A stretch of DNA of 44,417 nucleotides from JAVKSL01 sp039583695 (GTDB lineage Bacteria; Actinomycetota; Acidimicrobiia; Acidimicrobiales; JAJPHD01): positions 1-44,417 of the forward strand of contig JAVKSL010000013.1 in NCBI GenBank assembly GCA_039583695.1, given 5' to 3'. Below, one piece after another: positions 24,393 through 31,488 of the stretch; position 1 is the stretch's first letter, and each line of letters begins with the position of its first letter. The notes beneath the pieces were generated by a model. The model was not told the DNA's origin. It did no database searches and saw only the letters and a program-made list of their open reading frames with translations. Position numbers and translations under genes: made by a program.

Positions 24393-26930
24393 TTATCTTG
24401 CCTCCTTGAAGGTTCTTTGATCTGGGGGGGGCTCGCGCGCAGCCAACAGAGCTGCGGCGGAATGCGAAAGGGCTCGCCAGGCCCGCACCCCGGCGGGCAG
24501 CACAGCAGGCGAGATCAGCTCGAAGGCGGGAGTGTCAAGAACGACCCGCACGACAGCGCCAGCACGGGGACCGGCCGGCACCGGTACGCCTCCGCCCACC
24601 AGCCACACAGACTCCATGTCCACTGCCAGCGCGCCGCTCTCCCCGAGCGCCGCCCGCTCGGCCCCTTTCACGATGTGATCGGTCGAGACAATCGGGCCCC
24701 GATGCACGACGTGGCCCGCGGCCCGAAGTGCCGCGGCCACCGAGTCGGCTGCCGGCAGCACAGTTGTGAAACCGTTTGGATCACGGACCTCAGTCGCCAC
24801 AACCAGGTCCCCCGCCGAGAGTCCCGGCTGGAGCGCCCCGCAGACCCCCATGACGACAAGCGGAGGGATCGAGTGGGGGGTGAGGTCCGGCGCAACCGGC
24901 TCGATTCTTTCCAAGGATCGCAACGAGCGCTTCGGTCCCATCCCAGTCACGACCACCTTCGCAAGAGGCGCCCCCCTGCGCACAGCCGCCGCCTCCGCTC
25001 GCAGCGGTGCGAGGACGGTCAGCCCTGCGGGCACCACCCGGCGGACCTCGTGGTCGGACGGGTCCCCATTGACCCAGCGCCCCAACGCCATCAGCGGGAA
25101 GACCAGCCGGTACAGGTGGTAGTTGATCGAGAAGTCCCAGGGGAACCCGGTCCCGGTGAACCACGGCTCGTCCCAGGTCCCGTCGCTGCGCTGGCGCTCG
25201 ACTAGCCAGGCCACGCCACGGGCCGTCGCCTCGCCACGCTCCCCCGCTGCCAGCAGGGCGATGAGCGCCCAAGCCGTCTGGCTGGCCGTGGGCTCGCCGC
25301 GGCCCTGCCAGCCGGCTGGGTCCTGGTAGGAGCGCAGGTTCTCGCCCCATCCGCCACTCGGGTGCTGATGATCGACCAGCCAGCGGACCGCGTGGCGGAT
25401 GCTCGGGTCGTCCCGGGGCACCCCCGCGGCCACCAGGGCAGGCACCACGGCCCCCGTCCCGTAGATGTAGTTGACGCCCCATCGCCCGAACCAGGCGCCA
25501 TCGGGCTCCTGCTCGGCGCGCAGCCAGGCCAGGCCGGCGGCCAGACGGGCGGCGTCGTGGCCCGGCTCGGCGACCAGCATCTCGAGGGCGTGGGCGGTCA
25601 CGTCCGAGCTGGGCGGGTCGATCACCTCGCCGAAGTCACAGAATGGTATGGCCGTGACAATCCGGCGGGTGTTGTCGGCATCGAAAGCCGCCCATCCACC
25701 GTTCTCGGACTGCATTCCCTCCAGCCAGGCGACGCCACGGCAGATTGCCTCCTCAGAGCCGGGGACCCCGCTCACCCGCCGCAGCGCCAGCACCACCTCG
25801 GCGGTGTCGTCCACGTCGGGATACACGTCGTTGTGGAACTCGAAGGCCCAGCCGCCGGGAGCCAGGTCCGGCCGGCGGATCGACCAGTCGCCCTTGGTAC
25901 GGACCTCCTCGGCGACCAGCCACTCGGCGGCCCGGCGCAGGGCGGGGTGATCGGACGCCAGACCGGCATCCGCGAGTGCCACCACCCCGAGCGCGGTGTC
26001 CCACACCGGCGACTGGCACGCCTCCAACCGGCGCCCCCGCTCGTCGTCGATGATGAATGACTCCAGCCCCTCGAGCCCAGCACGCATCACCGGGTGGTCC
26101 AGCGGGTATCCCTGCAGGTGGAGGGCAATGAGCGAGTAGACCCACGGCGGCTGGATGCCGCCCCAGCAGCCGTCCGCCTCCTGGCGGCGGATGATCCAGC
26201 GCTCGGCCACCCGCAGGGCCAGGTTGCGCACCCAGCCAGGGCGGTGACGCTCGTAAGGCTTGAGGATGCGCTGGTCCAAGGCCCAGAACAGCCCCGCCCG
26301 GGTGGACAGCGGCGGCCGCGGCGGTGGCGGGCTGTGCGTGAGCAGCTCTTCGACCAAGAAATCGAGCTTGTGCGCCGGGCGATGGGTGGCCACGACAGTA
26401 AGTGCCACGATGGTCTGGCGCGCCCAACACGCGAAGTCATAGACATTCAGTGGGAGCCACGCCGGGAAGAAGATGATCTCCGGGGGAAGGCACGGCAGCG
26501 CCTCCCAGGACCACAGGCCGAGAAGCGCCAGCCAGAGACGGGTGAAGACCCGGCTGCGCTCGGCACCCCCGGCGTCTCGGACGAAAGCGGCGGCCCTGGT
26601 CATGTGGGGGGCGTCGGGAGGCTCACCCGCGACCCGCAGAGCCACGTAAGCCTCCACCGTGGTGCTCAGGTCACCGGGACCCCCGTAGAAGGTGGCCCAG
26701 GTGCCATCGTCTCGCTGGTTGGAGCGGATCCACGCCGCGGTCTTGGCGGTGGTCTCACCGGTGCGGATGCCGAGCAGCTCGCGCAGGAACATGTCCTCGC
26801 AGTCCATGGTGACGTTGGTCTCGAGCTCGCCCTTCCACCAGCCCTCGCGGTCCTGCAGGCCAAGCAGGTGGTCCCGGGCAGCGGCCAGGGCGCTGGCGAC
26901 GCTCGTGAGCTTCGGGTCGGTGATGGTCAT
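24393..26930 (-). CDS. shc-hpnG: Fusion: squalene-hopene cyclase + HpnG-type nucleoside phosphorylase
   Basis: One uninterrupted 845-aa frame. Residues about 1-620 are a complete squalene-hopene cyclase: QDREGWWKGELETNVTMDCE, the protonating DVDD (372-375), many QW-type repeats, and the C-terminal YHLYRLVFPLMALGRW. Residues about 633-845 are a PNP/UDP-phosphorylase-like domain of the HpnG type: VMGVCGALQPGLSAGDLVVATEV, STDHIVKG and LAVDMESVWL. SHC cyclises squalene at the membrane; HpnG cleaves adenine from adenosylhopane. The junction (about 25034) has no stop, and V633 is a GTG codon that could also serve as an internal start. I know these as separate genes in other hopanoid clusters. Confidence 0.92.
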   Translation of the reverse strand: MTITDPKLTSVASALAAARDHLLGLQDREGWWKGELETNVTMDCEDMFLRELLGIRTGETTAKTAAWIRSNQRDDGTWATFYGGPGDLSTTVEAYVALRVAGEPPDAPHMTRAAAFVRDAGGAERSRVFTRLWLALLGLWSWEALPCLPPEIIFFPAWLPLNVYDFACWARQTIVALTVVATHRPAHKLDFLVEELLTHSPPPPRPPLSTRAGLFWALDQRILKPYERHRPGWVRNLALRVAERWIIRRQEADGCWGGIQPPWVYSLIALHLQGYPLDHPVMRAGLEGLESFIIDDERGRRLEACQSPVWDTALGVVALADAGLASDHPALRRAAEWLVAEEVRTKGDWSIRRPDLAPGGWAFEFHNDVYPDVDDTAEVVLALRRVSGVPGSEEAICRGVAWLEGMQSENGGWAAFDADNTRRIVTAIPFCDFGEVIDPPSSDVTAHALEMLVAEPGHDAARLAAGLAWLRAEQEPDGAWFGRWGVNYIYGTGAVVPALVAAGVPRDDPSIRHAVRWLVDHQHPSGGWGENLRSYQDPAGWQGRGEPTASQTAWALIALLAAGERGEATARGVAWLVERQRSDGTWDEPWFTGTGFPWDFSINYHLYRLVFPLMALGRWVNGDPSDHEVRRVVPAGLTVLAPLRAEAAAVRRGAPLAKVVVTGMGPKRSLRSLERIEPVAPDLTPHSIPPLVVMGVCGALQPGLSAGDLVVATEVRDPNGFTTVLPAADSVAAALRAAGHVVHRGPIVSTDHIVKGAERAALGESGALAVDMESVWLVGGGVPVPAGPRAGAVVRVVLDTPAFELISPAVLPAGVRAWRALSHSAAALLAAREPPPDQRTFKEAR

Positions 26931-26934
26931 CGGC

Positions 26935-27960
26935 TCACACCTCGCGCTCGGTCACGTAGTTGGCGAGATCGGTCAGCTCGGCGACCGCCGCGGGCTCCAG
27001 CCCGGCACCATCCAGGCAGGCCAGCGCGGCGTCGAGATGCCGGCCGGCCTCGGCGATGGCCACTGACCGGCCCCCGCATACCTCCAGCAGCTCGACCGTC
27101 CGTTCGAGCTGGGTCTCGGACAGCTCGAGGGTGGCGAGCAACCCGGACAGCTCGGCCCGGCGCTCGCCAGCACTGGCGAGCGCGGCCACGACAGGGAGGG
27201 TCTGCTTGTGCCGGCGCAAGTCCCCGGCGACCGGCTTGCCCGTCCTCGACGGGTCGCCCCAGATGCCCAGCAGGTCGTCGACCGCCTGGAAGGACTTCCC
27301 GAGGTGCAGGCCGAAGTCGTGCAGGGCAGCCACCGCTACGTCGGAAGCGCCAGCCAGGATGGCACCAATCGACGACGCACAAGCCAGGATCGCACCGGTC
27401 TTGGCGGCTTCCATCTCCAGGCATCTAGCTACGGAGACCTCCGCTGCCGTCTCGAAGGCCATGTCGGCCGCCTGGCCGGCGATCATCTGCGACGTGGCCC
27501 CGGCGAGCGCCTGGCTGGCGGCGACGCCTTGCGTGCCAGGAACCTCGAGGAGCAGCTGATGGGCCAGCGCGTGCAGCGCTTCGCCGACGACGATGGCCGG
27601 GCCGATGCCGAAGACCACCCACACAGTGGGCCGGTGGCGCCGCTCACGGTCGCAGTCGATCACGTCGTCGTGCACCAAGGAGAAGTTGTGGATCAGCTCG
27701 ACAGCCGCACCGCCCGGAAGGCTGAGGGTGGGGTCAGCCCCCACGGCCTCGGCAGAGAGGAGGGCCAGGGCGGGCCGGATGCATTTTCCTCCGTCCCCGA
27801 CGACCGGGCGCCCGTCAGCCTCGCACCAGCCGAGATGGTACTCGGCTGCCAGCCGGATATCCGGCGAGAGTCGGGCGACTGCGTCCCTTTGCACCGGAGT
27901 CATCAGGATCCGGGCTCGGTCCAGCACCGGCGGCACCGGTGAGGTCACCGTCAGGGTCAT
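26935..27960 (-). CDS. Polyprenyl diphosphate synthase (hopanoid-cluster type)
   Basis: Trans-isoprenyl diphosphate synthase, probably making FPP for HpnD (GGPP not excluded). The 341-aa protein has the first Asp-rich motif DDVIDCD (in FSLVHDDVIDCDRERRHRPT), GGKCIRPALALL, and the second Asp-rich motif DDLLGIWGD. The ATG at 27960 overlaps the hpnE stop as ATGA; the open frame further upstream is a shadow of hpnE. It precedes the shc fusion gene by 4 bp. Confidence 0.9.
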   Translation of the reverse strand: MTLTVTSPVPPVLDRARILMTPVQRDAVARLSPDIRLAAEYHLGWCEADGRPVVGDGGKCIRPALALLSAEAVGADPTLSLPGGAAVELIHNFSLVHDDVIDCDRERRHRPTVWVVFGIGPAIVVGEALHALAHQLLLEVPGTQGVAASQALAGATSQMIAGQAADMAFETAAEVSVARCLEMEAAKTGAILACASSIGAILAGASDVAVAALHDFGLHLGKSFQAVDDLLGIWGDPSRTGKPVAGDLRRHKQTLPVVAALASAGERRAELSGLLATLELSETQLERTVELLEVCGGRSVAIAEAGRHLDAALACLDGAGLEPAAVAELTDLANYVTEREV

Positions 27961-29501
27961 ACCCGGACCTCCGTGCTCTCGCGGACCCGGGTGGGCACCA
28001 GACCTGACAGCACGACCCTGGCAGCCGCGTTGCCGCTGCGCACAGCGCCTTCCATGGTGGCGGGCCAGCCAGTGTCGGTCCACGCCCCGGCCAGGGCCAG
28101 GCCACCCACGGCGGTCCGGGCGGGCGGGCGAAGCGCGGCAGTCCCCGGGAGCGGGGCGAAGGTGGCCGCCCGCTCCCTGCTGACCACCGAGTCCAGCACC
28201 AAAGCGGAACGGGCCCGGGGAAACAGCTCGGCGATCGCCCTGGTGAAAGTCCCCACCAGGTCCTCGGGCCTGCGACCTATCCACTCGTCGGCTGCGGACA
28301 GCGACACTGCGAGCACCTGGCCCGGTCCAACGTGCCCCGACGCCTCGGTGGCGTCGAACACCCACTGGAGGGGGCTGCCAAGCACCGCGGCCAGCTCGAG
28401 GTCGGTCACCCTGCGGTCGTAGACGATGTGCACGTCCACGATTGGAGAGGTTCCGAGCTCACCAAATCGTTCCTGGCCTGGCACGGCCCCTCGGGGAAGC
28501 AGCTCGGCGGCGACATCGTGGGGAACGGCCAAAACAACGGCCGCGGCTTCGAGGCGGGTGGTGCCGGGCTCGTGGCCGTGCCCGGGGCCGTGGCCGGGGC
28601 CGTGCCCGGGGTCGTGGCCGGGTTCGTGGCCGTGGCCGGGGTCGTGGCCGGGGTCGTGCCCGGGGTCGTGGCCGTGGCCGGGCTCGTGGCGACCGTTGAT
28701 GTCGGAGTCGAGGCCAACTTGTCGTGATCGTGTGCGCTTTTCGTTCACCATCACGACAAGTTCGCCTGACGCCCCCGCCTCGACCGCCGTCACCTTGGCC
28801 CGCAGCCTCACGTCGACTCCCGCGGCCGCCAGCGCAGCCCCGGCCGGGGCACCGTGGAGCTGCGCGAGCGGCACCCGTGCCCAACCAATGTCGGCGGAGC
28901 CCGCCTCGCTCAACAGGCCAGTCTGGAACACCTTGGCCGCCATGGCAGCCGATGCCCGTGATGCCGGCAAGTTGACAGTGGGGCGGGTTATGAGGTCCCA
29001 AAGGGTCGAGATCGCAGCGGGGCTCTGGCCGTGGTCCGCCAGCCAGGTCTCGAAGCTCACCTGGTCCAGGGCTGGGTCGGCCAGGTCGAGCCGGGACAGC
29101 GCCAGAGCCGCCTGTCCCAGGCGGGCACGGTCCATCAGCCCTAGAGGCCGGTAGCAAGCCAGCGCCCGGGCCAGGTGCAGCGGCACCGGGAGGCGCGACC
29201 TGCTGATCCACGCCGGCCGGCCGCCGGGTCGGAGCACTGGGATGGACAGCCGGTCCTGGAGGCGGGTCCCCTCAGTCGAGCCGATCCGGGCCAAGAAGTC
29301 GCGGTACTCGTTGCAGCAACGCAGGAACACGTGCTGGCCATTGTCGTACCAGCGCCCATCCCGCCGAAATGACCATGTGGCTCCCCCCAGCCTGGGCCGC
29401 GACTCGAGCAGGGTAACCGCCGCGCCCGCATCTGCGCAGGCCAGAGCCGCCGCCAGCCCGGCCAGGCCCCCACCCACGACGATCACCCGGCCCCGGGTCA
29501 C
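27957..29501 (-). CDS. hpnE: Hydroxysqualene dehydroxylase HpnE, with in-frame insertion
   Basis: FAD-dependent amine-oxidase-fold enzyme that reduces hydroxysqualene to squalene. It has the N-terminal dinucleotide motif VIVVGGGLAGLAAALACADAG, LGGATWSF, NGQHVFLRCCNEY, and the C-terminal FAD end GLALAGAWTDTGWPATMEGAVRSG. Residues about 250-300 hold an insertion: a segment from a palindromic 47-bp sequence followed by repeated DPGH/EPGH units. That explains the 514-aa length against about 420-470 for the family. GTG 29501 is chosen over the tool-like start at 29576, whose extra residues come from an 18-bp junction repeat. Confidence 0.9.
   Translation of the reverse strand: MTRGRVIVVGGGLAGLAAALACADAGAAVTLLESRPRLGGATWSFRRDGRWYDNGQHVFLRCCNEYRDFLARIGSTEGTRLQDRLSIPVLRPGGRPAWISRSRLPVPLHLARALACYRPLGLMDRARLGQAALALSRLDLADPALDQVSFETWLADHGQSPAAISTLWDLITRPTVNLPASRASAAMAAKVFQTGLLSEAGSADIGWARVPLAQLHGAPAGAALAAAGVDVRLRAKVTAVEAGASGELVVMVNEKRTRSRQVGLDSDINGRHEPGHGHDPGHDPGHDPGHGHEPGHDPGHGPGHGPGHGHEPGTTRLEAAAVVLAVPHDVAAELLPRGAVPGQERFGELGTSPIVDVHIVYDRRVTDLELAAVLGSPLQWVFDATEASGHVGPGQVLAVSLSAADEWIGRRPEDLVGTFTRAIAELFPRARSALVLDSVVSRERAATFAPLPGTAALRPPARTAVGGLALAGAWTDTGWPATMEGAVRSGNAAARVVLSGLVPTRVRESTEVRV
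28574..28690 (-). repeat. His-rich 6/12-bp tandem repeat in hpnE
   Basis: Units of GTGGCCGGG(G/T)TC type repeat about ten times and encode (D/E/G)PGH repeats on the minus strand. The frame is maintained. The repeat lies in a loop region between the substrate domain and the conserved VVLAVPHDVAAELLP. Confidence 0.85.
28716..28762. repeat. 13-bp perfect inverted repeat inside hpnE
   Basis: AACTTGTCGTGAT (28716-28728) and ATCACGACAAGTT (28750-28762) are exact complements around a 21-nt, relatively AT-rich loop. The sequence differs in composition from the GC-rich surroundings and directly borders the tandem repeat. It looks like a small mobile or REP-like palindrome that was absorbed in frame. 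Confidence 0.7.
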
Positions 29502-29514
29502 GACCCACCCCCCC

Positions 29515-29570
29515 TCACGTGCCCACCCCTGCTCACGTGCCCACCCCTGCTCACGTGCCCACCCCCGCCA
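29515..29570. repeat. 18-bp tandem repeat spanning the hpnD stop and hpnE start
   Basis: About three copies of GGGGTGGGCACGTGAGCA (minus-strand sense), the last degenerate. The first copy contains the hpnD TGA. Each copy brings a GTG codon and a G-rich, SD-like stretch before the next GTG. Confidence 0.75.
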
Positions 29571-30408
29571 TGGCACGCGTCGCCACCCACGCCTTCTCCC
29601 ATGCTGGAAGCGAGAGTCGGGTGCTCAGCACCGCTGCAGGCTGGCGCTGGATCGAGTTGAACAGGCGACGGTAGATGCCAGCCATGGCGCCCACGCAAGC
29701 GCGGCTGCGCCGGTCCAGGAGTGGGAGAAGGCTCAGGCCCTCCTCCCACCACGGCAAGGCTCTGCGCGCCTCGAAGAGCACCAACGCCACCAGATCGTCT
29801 GCGCTCCCCACCAGGTCCGCGCCCACCCCAAAGCGAACCAGGTCCTGCCTGGGAAGGTACATCCGCCCCAGCACGTCGCGATCCTCGACCAGGTCCCGAA
29901 GGATGTTGGTGACCTGCAGCGCCACACCGAGCGCGTCCGCTTTTCCCGTGGCAACACCGGGGTCGGAGGAGCCGAAGACGCCGAGCGACAGCCGCCCAAT
30001 GGACCCGGCCACCCGGCGGCAGTAGCCGACCAGATCGTCGAAGGTCTCGTAGACGGTGCCGGTGGCGTCCATCTCACAACCCTCCACCAGCTCGTCAAAG
30101 GCTCCAATGGGAATAGCAAAGCGCTTCGCAGCGTCGCAGAGCGCCACCAGGACCGGGTCGTCTCCAGCAGGACCGGGTCCAGAGCTGATGGCGTGAATCG
30201 AGGAGCGCGCCGCCGCCAACGCCTCCAGCTTGGCAGCCGTGCTCAAATTCCCGTCCCCGATGTCGTCAATCCTTCGCGCCATCGCGTAGATAGCCGACAT
30301 CGCCCGGCGCTTGTCTGCCGGCAGGAGGCGTATCCCGTACGAAAAGTTGCGCGCCTGGCTCCCGGTTATTCCCTCGCAGCGCGTGTAAGCATCTTCAAGC
30401 GAAGCCAT
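29551..30408 (-). CDS. hpnD: Presqualene diphosphate synthase HpnD
   Basis: Condenses two FPP to presqualene diphosphate. This 285-aa member of the squalene/phytoene synthase family has the first Asp motif in MARRIDDIGDG, YCRRVAGSIG, and the second Asp motif DLVEDRDVLGRMYLPRQDL. Its ATG at 30408 overlaps the hpnC end by 14 bp. The stop codon lies inside an 18-bp tandem repeat. Confidence 0.92.
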   Translation of the reverse strand: MASLEDAYTRCEGITGSQARNFSYGIRLLPADKRRAMSAIYAMARRIDDIGDGNLSTAAKLEALAAARSSIHAISSGPGPAGDDPVLVALCDAAKRFAIPIGAFDELVEGCEMDATGTVYETFDDLVGYCRRVAGSIGRLSLGVFGSSDPGVATGKADALGVALQVTNILRDLVEDRDVLGRMYLPRQDLVRFGVGADLVGSADDLVALVLFEARRALPWWEEGLSLLPLLDRRSRACVGAMAGIYRRLFNSIQRQPAAVLSTRLSLPAWEKAWVATRAMAGVGT

Positions 30409-31486
30409 GATCGTCCCCCTGCGAAGCACCGGCATCGTGGCCGGGCCTGACGGCCCGGCGATCTGGGTCGAGCTGATGTCGTATGCCGACACTGTCCCGG
30501 CCCAGATTGGCAGCCTCCACCAGAAGGCCGAGCGCGTGCCTGGCCGTCCTGGCACGAGTGGGCCGGCACCCGTTCGCCAGGACGTCGAAGTCGGCCCGCT
30601 CGATCGAATCCGCCGTAGCCAGGCCCCCCGCAGCGAAGCCAGCCACTGCCAGCCGAGCCATCCCGTGCAAGCCAGCCACCAGCGGCCCGGACGAGTCGAG
30701 AAGGGTCCGGGCCCTGGCCACTTGAAGGGCGACAACCGATCGTAGCGCGACGCTGGCACTGGGCGCCGCCAGCTCCTCCTCGGTGCAGCCAAAGCGAGCC
30801 AAGTCCTGGCCGGGCAGGTAGATGCGTCCGTGAGTCACGTCCTCACCGACGTCTTGAGTGTGCTCCAGCACCTGGAGAGCGGTGCAGATCCGATCCGAGA
30901 GAATGACGCGCTCGGGGCTGGACACGCCGAACACCGCCAACACAAGCCGCCCGACGGGGTTCGCCGAATACCTGCAGTAATCCACGAGGTCGTCAAAGGT
31001 GGCGTAACGACGCACCACCTGGTCTCGACGATTGGCCTCGATCAGGTCGCAGAACGGGCCCCGGTCCAGATCCAGCTCTGCCAGCGTGGCCGAAAGGCGA
31101 ACCATCACGTCGTGGCGTGCTTGGCCCTCGAAGGCCCGCTCAAGCTCGGCCTCCAGCCAATCCAAGGAGGCGAGTCGATCCCCGTCGGCGGCGTCGCCCA
31201 GCTGGTCAACCAGGCGGGCAAAGCCATAGATCGCCAAAAGGTGACGGCGGGTCGAGCGGGGGAGAAGCCTCAGCGCGACCGGGAAGTTCTCGCCGCCCGC
31301 CCTGCCCATCACCTCGTCCAGGCAGGGAACAGCTGGCGGCGGGGCATCTTGTCCAGCCGCGCCAGCAGCCAGGGCGGTTGCCTCGCCAGCAGCCAGGGTG
31401 GTCTCGGGCCGCGCCTGGTGATCTGTCGGGGGCCCCTCCGGCATCTCCAGCAAGGTCGGCTGCGGGACGTTCAACCTGATAGCCAT
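30395..31486 (-). CDS. hpnC: Hydroxysqualene synthase HpnC
   Basis: Converts presqualene diphosphate to hydroxysqualene. Family motifs: ENFPVALRLLPRSTRRHLLAIYGFARLVDQLGD (first Asp motif DQLGD), YCRYSANPVGRLVL and DVGEDVTHGRIYLPGQDL (second Asp motif). At 363 aa it is longer than usual (about 280-300): a roughly 60-residue Ala-rich N-terminal extension containing a duplicated 20-nt unit, and a C-terminal tail overlapping hpnD. The ATG at 31486 is 2 bp after the dxs stop; a downstream start near VPCLDEVM is possible. Confidence 0.88.
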   Translation of the reverse strand: MAIRLNVPQPTLLEMPEGPPTDHQARPETTLAAGEATALAAGAAGQDAPPPAVPCLDEVMGRAGGENFPVALRLLPRSTRRHLLAIYGFARLVDQLGDAADGDRLASLDWLEAELERAFEGQARHDVMVRLSATLAELDLDRGPFCDLIEANRRDQVVRRYATFDDLVDYCRYSANPVGRLVLAVFGVSSPERVILSDRICTALQVLEHTQDVGEDVTHGRIYLPGQDLARFGCTEEELAAPSASVALRSVVALQVARARTLLDSSGPLVAGLHGMARLAVAGFAAGGLATADSIERADFDVLANGCRPTRARTARHALGLLVEAANLGRDSVGIRHQLDPDRRAVRPGHDAGASQGDDHGFA

Positions 31487-31488
31487 GA

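Noticed and set aside
27961..28365. N-terminal extension of the polyprenyl synthase frame
   Set aside because: It is a shadow of the hpnE 3' end; the ATGA overlap at 27960 sets the start.
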